Assembly: GCA_023213395.1 (NCBI GenBank)
Contig: CM041465.1
Location: 216,077,741 to 216,141,740 of the forward strand
Reading direction: 5' to 3'
Length of the DNA: 64,000 nt
DNA from: Cycas panzhihuaensis
Lineage: Eukaryota; Cycadophyta
Of this stretch, positions 33,746 through 46,055 are shown piece by piece (position 1 is the stretch's first letter; each line of letters starts with the position of its first letter). Made by a program: the position numbers and the translations under genes. The notes under the pieces were generated by a model that saw only the letters and a list, made by a program, of their open reading frames with translations, was not told where the DNA came from and did no database searches.

Positions 33746-36140
33746 TTGCCTAGGATCAGCTCTGATCACTCGCCCCTCCTAGTGAATTTTTCGGATCCGG
33801 GAAAATTCATGGGGGCTCCCTTCAGATTCGAATTAATGTGGTTACGCCACCCTGACCTGCGGGGGAAAATCGAGGAATGGTGGGGCACTGATATCAAGGG
33901 TCACGCCATGTATAGATTTTCAAAGAAGCTGGACTGGGTCAAAAAGCAAGTTAAGGCTTGGAATAAGGAAGTTTTTCTTAGCCTAAATGAGCAAAAGGAC
34001 AAAGCTATCCAGGAGTTGAAAGGCGTTGAGGATCAAATTGAGTGGGAGGGTAGATCAAAGGAGCTTGTTAAGGTAGAGAAGGAGCTCACAGAGACTCTGG
34101 AGGAGATCCTTAAAAGAGAAGAGGTCCATTGGAGATGCAATCTAGGCCCTCTCGTTGGTCAAGGAGATAGAAATACCAGATTCTTCCACATGACCATCAG
34201 AACACAGGCGAGCAACAGAATCAAATCTCTTCATAAGGAAGATGGTTCTGTTGTCAACTCGGAAGAGGATATGAAGGAGCTGGCATGTGATTACTTTAAG
34301 AACCTATTCACTGAACCGATAGGCGGGAACGTGGATAGGAGGAAAGATTTTCTGAACAATATCCCCTGTATGGTGAATGAGGATCAGAATGCCCAACTTA
34401 CAGTTCCAATCACTCAGGAGGAGGTCAAGACGGCTCTCTTCAGGATGAAGAAAGATAAAGTGCCTGGCCCTGATGGCTTTCCCCTAGGTTTCTTTCAAGA
34501 ATTCTGGGACATTATTAAGGGGGACCACATGGAAGCAATAAAGGAATTTAAAGTGAATAGAAAGATTCTGCAGGAATGGCAGACCACATTTCTTGTCCTT
34601 ATCCCAAAAAGAGAAGGGGCTAACAGGATGGAGGAATTCCACCCTATTAGCCTCTGCAATGTTAAATACAAAATCATAACGAAGGTCCTGGTAAATAGAA
34701 TGAAGAAAATTATGCCAAACATCATCTCCCAGAATCAAGATGGCTTCCTCCGGGGTAGGCAAATTTTCGATGGCTACATTGTTGTCCATGAAACTCTTCA
34801 TTCTGCGGTGGAGAGGAAGGATCCAGTGATGCTTGTCAAGATCGACCTATCAAAAGCCTTTGATAGGGTCTCCTGGGATTGCTTGTTAGAATGCCTTGGT
34901 GCATCTGGTTTTGGGGAAACTTGGCGGTCCTGGATAAAACTTTGTATCGGAAACCCGCAGTTCTCTGTCATCATAAATGGCTCTTCCTCCAAGTTTTTTC
35001 CAGGATTGTGGGGTTGAGGCGGTGACCTCTCTCTCCCTTTCTATTCATTACGATGGTCGAGCTCCCAGGGTGACATTGGAGTCAGCCAGAAGGGAAGGAA
35101 TTATAAAAGGCATAAAGCCGACTTCTGGGGTGGATACTGTGGCCCACCATCAATTCGTGGACGATAATATATTCTTAGGGAGGGCTGCAGTGGGCGAAGC
35201 CTCCAAATTTAAAGAGATTTTGGGCCATTTTGAGGAGGCCACAAACCAAAAGATTAATTTGAACAAGAGCAACGTCTTCTTCTTAAATACTTCGGGCCAA
35301 GTCCAAGGCAGGATAAGTAGAATCCTAGGGATGAGTATCAAAAAGCTCCCCTCGATTTACCTTGGGTTGTCGCTCTTCGTCGGGAGGATGACCAAGGACT
35401 TGTGGAATCCCCTAATCGATAGGATGCAAAAGAAGCTGGCGGGATGGAAAGGCGCTCTTCTTAGCTCACCGGAAAGCTCCAAATTTAGTTGCATCGACGT
35501 TGCAGAGCATTCCTGTGTTTTGGATGTCTATTTTTAGAGTCCCAACGGGCATTTCAAGCATTATCGAATCTATCCAGAAAAGATTCCTTTGGTCTGGAAC
35601 GGAGAGTAAAGACAGGATCCACCTGGTTAGCTGGAACAAAGTCTGCACCCCGAAATGGGCTGGCGGCCTCAATCTCAGAAGGATTTCCCCCTTTAATGCT
35701 GCTCTAGGGGCTAAGTTGGGGTGGCAGCTATTGAAAGGGGGTGAGAGACCTTGGGAGAAGATCCTAGCTAGAAAATACATTCAAGGAGGCTCCCTTATGG
35801 AGAATGATGCCTCGCAGATCCACTGTTTGGAGAAGCATCCTAAAAGCATGGCGAGATATTAGAAAAGGATTGAGATGGAGACTCGGAGATGGTGCCTCCA
35901 TTAGGTTCTGGGATGATGCTTGGTGCTGTGACAATGCTCTTAAGGACTATCCTGACCTGGTACCTATTATGGGGCCCTGTGTCAGGCATTATGGCATCCA
36001 GGTTAAGGACTATTGGACCGGGAGTGGTAAAAACAGGCGATGGAAGCCTCTGGAGGGAATACAGGGAGAAAGGCTGCAAGAGGGGCTTAGCTTTAAAAAG
36101 ATTCTCCTAAGAACTATATTACCGTAATGACCTCACGGAC
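33746..36140 (+). pseudogene. LINE ORF2 reverse transcriptase (frameshifted)
   Basis: The open stretch 33746-35017 gives the classic non-LTR RT blocks: KDKVPGPDGFPLGFFQEFWD, ISLCNVKYKIITKVLVNRMK, QDGFLRGRQIFDGYIVVHE and LVKIDLSKAFDRVSWDCLL. Frame then changes near 35010 (LRR*PLSPFLFI), with HHQFVDDNIFLGRA as the catalytic block (FADD usual; the Asp pair is kept). INLNKSNVFF follows. Further frame changes near 35510, 35830 and 36135 pass through the thumb-like WAGGLNLRRISPFN and RWRLGDGASIRFWDDAWC blocks. Confidence 0.88.
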
Positions 36141-36780
36141 ACCTGCCAGGTGGCCTTTAGGTCTGGGGACTACACCATGAAACAAGGTTACCACTTCCTC
36201 TGTTTAACTAGAGGTGATCAGAGAAATCCAACCCTTGAAGGGGTTTGGAAGCTCCCTATCATTCCCAAGATTGTAATCTTTTGGTGGACCTGCCTCAAGA
36301 ACAAAATCCTCACTTTAGATAATCTTAAGAAGAGAGGTATTGAGCTGGCAAACAGATGCATTTTATGTTATTCTGAGGAAGAATCCAGGGATCACATTTT
36401 CATTAGGTGTGCCTACGCTAGGGAGGTTTGGAGGTTGGTTCTTGGGGAATTAGAGGTATGCTAGACTTTTTCAAAAGAGACTTTAGATTTATGGCTTGCT
36501 TGGCGTAGCCCCTTCAGAAGCAGAACCCTGAGCCGCATCTGGAATGTTGCGCTCCCGATTGTGGCTTGGAACATATGGAAAGAAAGGAATAGGCATATTT
36601 TCCAGGATCACCAGATGGATCAGTTTGCCATCTTTAACAAAATAACCTCGGACATTAAGGAAAACGCTAGGAATGTGAAGGAATCCCGTATTTCCGTTCA
36701 GGAGAGCAGGATTCTCAGAAAATGGGGTATAATTCCTATTTTTGAAGCAGCTAGGCCCAGGTATTGTAGTTAGCAGCCTC
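36141..36780 (+). pseudogene. LINE ORF2 zf-RVT domain and linker
   Basis: FRSGDYTMKQGYHFLCLTRG leads to VWKLPIIPKIVIFWWTCLKN. The Cys/His cluster CILCYSEEESRDHIFIRC AYA then follows; this is the zinc-binding domain after RT in plant L1. A TAG ends the open stretch at 36462. The same frame continues to WNIWKERNRHIFQDHQMDQ, typical of the linker before RNase H. Confidence 0.85.
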
Positions 36781-37259
36781 CTGAGGAGACATGGAGTAAA
36801 GTTAATTTTGATGGAGCCGCAAAAGGGAATCCTGGGGAAGCTGGGGGTGGAGGCATCTGTAGGGATTGCTCTGGCTCCCCCATCTGGGCTTTTGTGGATT
36901 ACTACGAATGTCAGACAAATCACTATGCAGAAATGCAAGCTATGTTCAAGGCGCTCGATCTAGCAGTTGAAGATAACCTTCAGCGTCTGGTATTAGAGGG
37001 GGATTCAGAGGTGGTGATAAAGACATTAAAAGGTGAGGCACTCCCAGACTGGAGATTCCAGACCCTTTTCAATGATGCCAAAGAGCTCATGAAGGGACTG
37101 GCTGAAGTCCGTATAAGGCATACTTACAGAGAAGGAAATAAACCAGCTGATTTCCTAGCAAATTGGGGGGCTAGGCATTGGGAAGGTCAAGTGTGGAAGA
37201 GTGATTTCCCCAGGGAGCTTATGGTTCTGATAGAGAAGGATATGACTTGCAACAGCTAG
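36781..37259 (+). CDS. LINE ORF2 terminal RNase H (RVT_3)
   Basis: From about 36801 an uninterrupted frame reads VNFDGAAKGNPGEAGGGGIC (DGA-GNPG block), NHYAEMQAMFKALDLA (Glu block), LEGDSEVVIKTLKG (second Asp) and YREGNKPADFLANWG (His/Asp-type end block). It stops at 37257-37259. All four catalytic-type positions appear present. Plant L1 elements are known to have gained an archaeal-type RNase H like this. The domain is open, but ORF2 as a whole is broken upstream, so it is not expected to be made as part of an active protein. Confidence 0.85.
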
Positions 37260-37411
37260 CCATGGGGCTTGTCCCGGCAGATAGCTTTTTGGCCTAGACC
37301 GTGGGAATGTCACGGTCAAATATCTTATGGTTGCTTTAGGCTCCCCGATGTAATAGGTTGTGGGACCCTGTTCAAACCCACTATAAATTCTTTTATCTTA
37401 CCAAAATAAAA
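37260..37411 (+). other. LINE 3' UTR and tail
   Basis: Short non-coding end with TTTTATCTTACCAAAATAAA before the right target duplication. There is no long poly(A). Confidence 0.7.
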
Positions 37412-37428
37412 AGAATAGGTCTCATTCT

Positions 37429-37676
37429 CCTACTCCAATTTAAGAAGTTAAATCTATTAAATTTTGGAATAATCATGTTACTAAAATTAGTTGCCATTAT
37501 ATCTTAAATAAAGTTTTACCAAGTGTCTTCTAAAGTTATAAATGTCCTAAATAAATTTTTGATAAGTATCCTCTAAAGTTATAAAGTTTTGACAAGTGTC
37601 CTAGTCCGTAAGAAGGTTTATAGGCTTTATGTCTGTGGGTCTCTAAGGGAAGCCTTTGGTTGCTATCCAATCTAGT
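37429..37676. repeat. 278 bp tandem duplication, remainder of X2
   Basis: It continues X2 after the LINE and ends CAATCTAGT at 37676, where unique leader sequence (GATACCCATGC) begins. Confidence 0.85.
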
Positions 37677-38075
37677 GATACCCATGCATAAGTGGTAAAT
37701 TAGAGACCTAATATACTACTATGTAAGCTCTTGGCTTGATATACCTCAGTATGTAGGTTTTAAAGAAGGTACTAGACCCCCCTGACTTACTTGTCTACCT
37801 ATACTAGTCTTATGCCTAGTGACAGATCTAACAGTGATGGATTTACCAACTAAGGTACTTAGCCTCTCCAGGTCTAGCCTTAGTCTCTAAACTCCAAAAT
37901 AAGAAAGGTTTCTCACCTCAACCTACCACCTAATATACTAGATAGCTAATAATACTTCTCATCTAATATGAGTAAGCCAAGGATGTGTGCATGGTGGTAA
38001 CTTTAAGGGTAATAATCGTTGCCCTTGTAAGGTTAGAAATAAAGGAAGTTCTTTCAGATAATTATCTTTTAAATA

Positions 38076-38309
<234 letters not shown>

Positions 38310-39630
38310 GAATATGGTCTTGCTTAAGAAGGTATGATTTATTTTTTAACCAATAACTAAAAAAGAACATAACAATAAAAGCAAGACATATCCTTTCATA
38401 TTGAAATCAACAAATTCTCCTTTTGAATAAAGATATACAAATGAAGTAAATAAGCTTTTAATGATTCTAAATGCACCTTGATACTATGAAATACTTTTGA
38501 AGCAAACTAGATACACCTTTGAAAGAACCTTAAGTAATTAATAAGGAGCTAAAAGAGAATCAAAATAGATCTACACTTCATTTCACTATTCAAAATGATA
38601 TATGTGAACCTTAAAAGGAAAAGGCCTATAAAATAAGCAATATAACACAACTTATTTGAGCTTTTAAGTACAATAGAGATGGCTTTAACTCAACTTTGAA
38701 TATGCTTTACTAATGAGTGAACAAACAACTTGAAATATACAAGAACTTTTAATAGATGCCTTCTCAACTAGTGAAAAGATAATTTGGTAATAAAAGGAAA
38801 GTATATCTTATCAAATTAGATTCAATGAATGCTTTTGTAAAATAACTTTTACAAGGATTAAAATAAGCTTTAAAAAGGAATGAAGTGCTTTTGAATTATT
38901 TTATGCAACTAAATACACCTTGAAATGCTTTTGAGAGATGATAAAAGACTTTTACTCATTTCACTATATAGATGAAACTATTAAGAATAAATAAATAGTA
39001 GATATTCTTCTATATGAGCTCTTTTAAATCAAAGAAAAAATGTAGAGTATGCTTATGAAAATGATCTTGAAATATACTCCTTTATTTCACTTCAAATACA
39101 CCTTTTAAATGAATTCTTTAAATAGACAAAGATGACCTTAAATAAGTAGAAAATATGCCTTAAATAAGCTCTAGAATCAAGTTTACAAGCTAAAAAATAA
39201 AGTGATAGCTTTAGAATAAATTTATAAGGAGTTTAATTGCACCAATTTAAACTTTTATTCCTAAAGGGTCTCCTTCTCTTTAAGAGGCCAAAATATGGCT
39301 AAATAGCTAAAAAACTAAGTTGTGAGCCTCTAAAACAAATAAAACATGTTAATAACTAATTAGTTGCTTAATAATAAATAAGTATTTTGAGTTAGAGTGA
39401 AAAAATTACTTGAAATATTTAAAAATAAGGTAGACTAGGATTAAATAAAATCCTTATACCAACCTCAAAACCCTACAAAACAATTTTAGATCTTATTAAA
39501 AAACTACCTCAATATGTAGATAATTGAAATACCTTTCTAACGGATCTAGCCATTCAAAAAATAAACTCCTAGATGAAAAGTTATAATGTGAATAGTACAG
39601 GGGCCTATTTATGATAAACAAATTAAAAAA

Positions 39631-39662
39631 GTGTGTGTGTGTGTGTGGGGGGGGGGGGGGGG
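39631..39662. repeat. (GT)n followed by poly-G
   Basis: About eight GT units run into about 15 G, then TGGGGTAG. Confidence 0.95.
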
Positions 39663-40100
39663 TGGGGTAGTTAATCCCCTTAAATGAAAAAGCCCTTGCT
39701 CATGTGGGGGCCAATGTGACCACTTGTTAGGGTCCAAAGGGGGCTTTATAATTCAAAATTTATAAAATATGATTAATCCCCTTGAAAACCAAAATTATAA
39801 AAAGGAGCTAATAACTTTTTAAAATTTGCTCCCTTATCTCAAAAGATGAGGTCATGTGGAGGTGTGATATGACTAACCATAGATGCAAAGGGGCTAAAGA
39901 TAAATGAATGCCTAGATTTGAAACAACTATTATATCTAATTAAATTTAATAAAAACTTTAGAAAAAAATATATTTGTAGATTGAAATTAAACGCCCGTTA
40001 ACGAGCGACAAACACGTAGAAGAAAAAGTGATGAAAACAAAATAAATTTTAATCAAATTTGATCGATCTTAGTCGTGAGTGGGTTGGCTCTATCATATAT

Positions 40101-40136
<36 letters not shown>
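40101..40136. repeat. (CA)n microsatellite
   Basis: About 15 CA units flanked by TATA/ATAT runs. Confidence 0.95.
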
Positions 40137-40141
<5 letters not shown>

Positions 40142-41310
40142 ATTAATTAACAGGAACAAAGAATAGCTATTCAAAGCTGGCAACAATCAAAACTATAAAG
40201 ATGATCAACAAAGCCAAGGAGAAAGATATGCATCTTTGTTTCACTATTACACAATGAGCAGGCATCTCAAGGATTCATACAGGCACCTCAGATGGAGCAC
40301 AGGATGCTCACATAGACAAAGGGATGACAAGAGGATGCAGAGCCAAGAAATCATGAGCTAAAGAGAATACCTACAAAGTATACAAAATCACCAAAGCTAG
40401 GGAGGAGAAATAACTTTGTTGGTCTAGAATCGAAAAATAATCTTACTTAATTCTATAGAACAACTCATTTCAGTTTGGATTAGGGTAAGATCAATAGGAG
40501 CTTTAAAAAATGCACATAATATGAGAATGCAAACAAGGCTTTTGACAAAGATGGCTCATCTACAAAGAAGACTACGCATAAATTATTGATCAGAACACTT
40601 GAAAATTCAAATCTTAATGGTAAAAGGCTTATTAGCTCAATGATAAATCCTAATAGAAAATAGGACCATTAACACAAACCAGGAAACTTCAAATAAGATA
40701 CAAAATGAAATTTCTAATGTAACTAAGAAATTTCATTACATTTGGATGAAGATCCTTTGCTTTTATAACTCTGCATTTGTTGTATAGAGAGTTTCAGAGT
40801 GTTGTAGCTGTGAATCTTTCAAGGAATTAGTAATGAAGTTCATAGTCTTTTGAGTTTAATAAAAGGAGATATGAAGAGCATATAGGATCCATGTATGAAG
40901 CATGAATAGAGGAGATGTATTAATACCTCATGGACCTATCATAGGTCAGGGGATTGTACCAACAGGAATTGAGGGAAATGGTACTACATATGAAGAGGTG
41001 ACCCTATGCAGGAAACAAAGTCTCATGCAGAGAAATACCTCAAGAAATATTTAACAAATAACTATATGAAATACTATTATTAAAAGTATTGTAAACTAAG
41101 TAAATATCAAAAGGGACTTGTCATGCTTCATATAAACTTAGGACCTATGACTTCCAGGAGTAATATCTCTTTCCAGAGGGGATGAAAATTCAAACCATTT
41201 TCTTTTTTTAGTAGATGAGGGCACTAGGATTCCAATGAGTAATCATATACTATACTTTCATTGAGTATACAAGGAGCTAAGAGTTGTATAATTAAATACC
41301 AACTAGGTTT

Positions 41311-41322
41311 TCTTTGATACCA
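41311..41322 (-). promoter_or_regulatory. copia-3 primer binding site
   Basis: The minus strand reads TGGTATCAAAGA, close to TGGTATCAGAGC. It sits two bases inside the TG of the right LTR (41325), the expected place. Confidence 0.7.
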
Positions 41323-41324
41323 AA

Positions 41325-41435
41325 TGCAGTTTGTAAAGGACAACACAGATTAGAAAGCATTACATATCAATCCATTATTAAAGTATTATAACCAATCTCT
41401 AAATATTTGAGGGCAGTGTTAAAAAATAATAGGGT
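41325..41435 (-). repeat. copia-3 5' LTR, truncated
   Basis: It starts TGCAGTTTGTAAAGG and matches the first 113 bp of the left LTR. After TGTTAAAAAATAATAGGG the similarity stops, so the outer two thirds of the LTR are missing. Confidence 0.7.
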
Positions 41436-42692
41436 TGATGCAACTAGGAGCTCCAACAAAAGGGGCCTAATTGATTTTCTTAAGCCATATTTATTTTTAC
41501 ATGACGTACTATCACTGTTTTAATCATAACGTTTCACCAAGATGTTATATTAGGTGTTATCAGTTATATTGGAAAGAGCACTTCAAGACAATCAAAATAA
41601 GTGGTCATAAGGCATATTTCAAAAAAATTCTAATATAGATTTAGTAAAGTTCATTAAAGTAACTTTAACAAGTTAAAAAATATATATTTTAAATATTTTG
41701 AAGATTGGTCTAGCATGTTTAATGACTCTTAAGGCTCTATGAATGCATGTAATGATGTAAATAACTATTTGTTGGCAATTAGAAATAAGTTTTTATTAGA
41801 AGTATTTACAAATTGAGTCTCATTAATAACTATTTAAAGTTGATTATTTTAATGTGGTTTAAGAGGGATGATGAAAACTCCCTTGGATATGCATGAGATT
41901 TGATGTAGTAATGTGAAGCACTTGTCAATTACACACTTAGTTTATTCACCACTTGGATGATGTTAAAGGCCCTAGTTACCTTATGACACTTGGTTTAATA
42001 TTGGTTTACTTCACCTAATATGAGATGGTGTAGTTTTATATGTTTAAGCAATAAGTACAAATTTGCCAATGGAGAGGTAGTACTTGGAGACCATACATAT
42101 ATCTATATAGAATCATCATTAGAGGCAATACATGCATGGATGTAAATTCATCGACAGAGGTAGTACATGCTCAAAAGAGTGGAAGTGTTAGTTGCATCTT
42201 TGTAGGTAAAGGATATAGAGTTATTCAGACCTATCAGCTTGTCACATGGTTATGATCATAGAACCATTCTTACATCCTTGTTCCATAGTTCAATGGATGG
42301 AATTGAGGGTATTCCAACCATCTTTATCTCCTTAAGGTCTAGGAGAGCTAAGCGTAGGTAGAATAAGAGTAAGAGAAAGCTACATATATTAATGGACCAT
42401 GTACAGAGAAGGCCATTCCATTAAACTGGCTAGTGCATTAGCTTTCATTCAATCTTGAAGTAATTTGTGACATGGTTAAGTAGATGACTTCATATGGCAT
42501 GATGTGTTGAGTCATGGTTGCGAGTGGTTAATTAGTTTTATGATTAGTTGAATTCATAATAAGTTGATGGATTATGATGATATGTCATACTTATAAGAGG
42601 CAAGTAGGATTTATCAATTTGTAGTTGATGCAAGATCTAGCATTGATGTAGAGTTGAGACTCAAAGACTTACAAATTATACATATTAAACAT

Positions 42693-42704
42693 TAAGGGGG
42701 AGAT
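42693..42704 (+). promoter_or_regulatory. Polypurine tract
   Basis: TAAGGGGGAGAT, typical of plant copia elements, directly before the LTR start. Confidence 0.65.
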
Positions 42705-43161
42705 TATTAGAATATGGTGTTATTCATATTTGGTTAATGTTTAATGTTCTCCCACAATATAATATTGGTCAAAGTGGCATATACACAATTATGAATGGTA
42801 AACTCTTATTGGAAGGTGTAAAGGCTTTGTAATATGATAGGCTCATCATGAGGTGGATTGTCCTATAAATATGTACACACCCACTTGAGAAACTAGAGAG
42901 CAGAAGGAGTAGCTTTATTATGCAATTAATAGAGTGGAGTTTGCCTCGAACTTTTTCCTATGGTTTTTTCCTAAATTGGGTTTTCCACATTTATATATGG
43001 TGTCTCGTGGTGATTATGCATGTTCTTATGTTTGATATGGTTTATATCTTGATTTGTATAATTTTAGTATACATATTCTTATGATGTTCTTTTAATGCTT
43101 AATATGGCATATCAATGTTATTATAAATCCTAGACCTGTGATTGGCTGAGTGTATCTTACA
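42705..43161 (+). repeat. Copia LTR, about 457 bp
   Basis: It starts TATTAGAATATGG (TG changed to TA) and ends TGTATCTTACA. It contains the copia LTR phrases TTTTTCCTATGGTTTTTTCC and GGGTTTTCCAC near 42955-42990. A polypurine tract adjoins its left end and a primer binding site its right end. No second copy was seen in the window. Confidence 0.65.
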
Positions 43162-43163
43162 GA

Positions 43164-43175
43164 TGGTATGAGAAT
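43164..43175 (+). promoter_or_regulatory. Primer binding site relic
   Basis: TGGTATGAGAAT, similar to TGGTATCAGAGC, two bases after the LTR. Confidence 0.5.
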
Positions 43176-43379
43176 ATGTTGTTCTTGTACCATGATTTAA
43201 CAATGGATAGAGTAAGAAATCCTTAGTGATAACATGCAGAAGTAATACCTCATGTTAATGGGAGTATTTCATAGCCTTACAATAATAAGAGATAGTTAAT
43301 ACCTCACAAAGAGAGACAAATAGAGAAAGTCCTCTTTGTATATAACCCTCAATAATAAAGTAATAGCAACCATGAATTA

Positions 43380-43691
43380 AAAGTGAATTAGTAGTCATAG
43401 TTAAGGTTAAAATACCTGAGGGTTACTTTAACAAGTGGGAATTATGGAAATAAATGAATGACATTATTAAAATATAAGATAAATATACATTTAAGAGATT
43501 AATTATCCTTATGGCAAATCACACTATAACTGAAGTAATAGATTACCATCTTATATTAGACAAGATGGCTAAAGACAAGGTAAAAGGCATATGGGTTGAG
43601 CTTGAAAAGATAAATGTAGTAAATCAAGAACTTCACATAAAAAATACCATAATAAAATGAAGAATTTATAATATAAACCAATTATACCATC
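43380..43691 (+). pseudogene. Copia gag relic
   Basis: The frame reads IPEGYFNKWELWK (P-F-G-N---W-type gag start), then DYHLILDKMAKDKVKGIWVE and LEKINVVNQELHIKN (compare the IWEKLEELY---N---L block of copia gag). Two stops interrupt it, and it is cut by the Tat-like LTR at 43692. Confidence 0.5.
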
Positions 43692-45698
43692 CGTTTCTAA
43701 GCCACTGGAAATGGATAGGGATGGCGTTGCATAAGTAAGATCAGGTATACACTCTTTGTTTCATCTCTTTGATTATTAGATTATATAATGATTGTATGGT
43801 TGCTTGGCTATTTGGATTGTCTGCTTGATCCCTTTGCCTGTGTATGATCATTGCCTATGACAACTAGGACTCTAGTCTAATGGTGATATTAAGCTCCCAT
43901 TATTATCTCCTAGTTGGTGAGAGGTCCCTTACATGCTTTAGTAGCCTAGTTTTAGGATGCATATTGTTCTATTCATACTTATGTATTGCATATTTTCCCC
44001 CTTCTCCCCACCTTGGCTATCACTCAGTCTATCCAGGGTAATTTATTGAGGATTTTTGGTGGATGGATGCATCCCATTATTCACATATTATGAGGTTTCT
44101 TTGTGCTTTTATCAGGGTTCATTGCCTAGTCTTCATGTATACTCTAGCACCTTAATTACCTTTATTCTCTTAAGGTTCTAACCTAATTTGATAAACTTGT
44201 CATGCATTGCTGCTAGCTATTAGCCTAGAGTGTGGCCTAAGACTGATTTACAGTTCTTTTAAGAAGGAGTTCCAAGCCTCCAATAGGAAGTTCCCCTCCT
44301 TTTTCATCAACATTTAACAGTTTTTATTATTTTTTATTAATTTCTATAATTTTATTATCATGCCACCCCAATTTTTATTCGCACCATTCTAATTATTGCA
44401 TTATGCTAATATATTAGTAGTACCACTAATATATTAGTAGTGCCATAAAATAATTCACAATGTGGCTGTTATAACCCAAAACACAGATAAAAATAACTAA
44501 ACACACATTTAATGCAAGCCTAACATATGATCTAACCTTGAGACCTCACCCAAACCATCAAAACCCTAATTCAAATTTATTTAGGGGATTTTCATTTCAA
44601 TTTTCTACTCAACTTCTCACTATTCACTTAAAAACTCTCATTCTCTTAACATCTACTTGTAGTCCACATACAAAATATCACTTTGGCAAGAGAAAATAGG
44701 CAGAATCAAGCTCTATAATAGTGAGAGAGTAACCCCAAGCTATCAAGGCACTTGAAGGAGTTTGGTTTCTTCCCAAAGACATAGATTCCTTCTCCAAAAG
44801 GGTTGATTTTCAAGCTCAAAATTCTCACTCACACAAACCTCTTCTCTAGAAAAAGAGTAAGCAGTCTTGTTGAGATCTTTTTGCTCCTAAATACCCAAGC
44901 TTCATTTCTTTTCTTATATTATTTGCTATATGCTTAGATGGTTTTTGGATTCAAGATTCCTTCTTATGTTCATTAGAAGTAACTTTAGCATAAACTTTAG
45001 AGGCAACCCCTCCATCTAACATAACACCTCAAGTTTCATCCTCTAAGCTATTAGTTTTTGGTGAGAAGAAGGTAGGACAAGATAGAGGAGATCATAAGAA
45101 GAGCTTTGGGCTTGATTTCCAACTCAAAATCCCCTTTCCACTAGGGTAATCCCCTCCTTAATGCTAGCAATCACCCTACCCTTCCATACCTCAACTAGTA
45201 CGTTGCTTGGATGTGAAACTTGTGACCTTTCACTTGGTGATCTGTCACCCTACCCCAAGACGATTTCCTCTGAGAAACTATCACTTGATCATGAGGTTCC
45301 ATTTGTCCATTTGGGAGAGCCAAGTTTGTAGTGGAGCTTGCCGTTCTAAGGCAATACTCCCACTCCTTCTTATCTTTTGCTTATCTTGTATGTTGCATGT
45401 TGCATGTTTTACTATATAGAAAAATATTATTTATGATTTTCTTTTGTCATTGCATAACTAAAACAAATATTTTAGTCATCATTCCTTAGTAGATTAGTAC
45501 GCATGTATGAATACTTGTTGTTTATAGAAATTGTTTGATTATCTAATATAGGTGGAGGCAGACCTATCTGCAAATGAAGTGATATCTCACCAAAGGTAAC
45601 ATTGGTTCTAGTTTTTTTAGTTTAAGTTACAATTTCCTTTTGTTACTCTCTTTCCTTTTTTATTTCATTTACTCAAACTTAGGGAAGGTAAGGAAGCC
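43692..45698 (+). repeat. Left LTR of Tat-like element 2, part before insertion
   Basis: It starts CGTTTCTAAGCC and aligns with 55447 onward. It contains a small internal repeat, CTAATATATTAGTAGT, near 44405-44440, present in variant form at 56165-56205. The last five bases AAGCC are the target site of the chromovirus. Confidence 0.8.
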
Positions 45699-46039
45699 TG
45701 GACTGTTCCCTCTCAAAAATCGGGGCTCATAGGAGTGATAATTAGCAGAAAATGAAGCCAAATAATATGAGAGCGCAAGTAGATCACAGAAAATGAATCA
45801 CCAAAATGAGTACCAAAGTACTTTCTCCTTTTAAGATATCATACTTAATAACATTACGAGTGCTTTAACCCTTTAAATACATAAGTAAGGGTCTTCATCC
45901 TTAATAATTCTATTGGTGGCCCTAGCAGCCTTACATCTTATTGGATGACTTAGCGGTCCATACACATAACTTATTAAACCCCTTAATCCTTACTTGTTGG
46001 TGGTTCCCTCTTACTAAGGAAAGATGGGGTTATGTTATA
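45699..46039 (-). repeat. Chromovirus 3' LTR (341 bp)
   Basis: It starts TGGACTGTTCCCTC and ends GGTTATGTTATA. It has an 8 bp insert (ATAAGT-containing, near 45890) relative to the other LTR. Confidence 0.93.
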
Positions 46040-46055
46040 GGTCCCCCCCTCTGAG
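46040..46055 (-). promoter_or_regulatory. Chromovirus polypurine tract
   Basis: The minus strand reads CTCAGAGGGGGGGACC directly before the 3' LTR. Confidence 0.7.

Larger units (their letters stand above)
31393..37411 (+). mobile_element. L1-type LINE (non-LTR retrotransposon), about 6.0 kb
   Basis: It is flanked by a perfect 17 bp target duplication, AGAATAGGTCTCATTCT, at 31376-31392 and 37412-37428. The order is 5' UTR, ORF1 (DUF4283 and zinc knuckle), ORF2 (APE endonuclease, RT, zf-RVT, RNase H), a short 3' UTR and a short A-rich end (CCAAAATAAAA). It is visibly higher in GC and far less broken than its surroundings, and its target duplication is exact. I take it as one of the youngest insertions here. 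The start at the 5' boundary suggests a full-length copy. Confidence 0.92.
41436..43691 (+). mobile_element. Relic of a + strand copia element
   Basis: It consists of non-coding sequence, a polypurine tract, an LTR (42705-43161), a primer binding site and a gag relic, all in + orientation. The part left of the LTR (41436-42690) shows no clear pol domain. The right part is cut by the start of the Tat-like LTR at 43692. Confidence 0.6.

Noticed and set aside
36489-36938. 149-codon minus-strand frame in the LINE
   Set aside because: It is opposite the zf-RVT to RNase H part of ORF2, which is plainly the coding strand.
40000-40030. CGCCCGTTAACGAGCGAC as a possible transposon terminus or hairpin
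   Set aside because: It is a short imperfect palindrome with no target duplication or partner end nearby.
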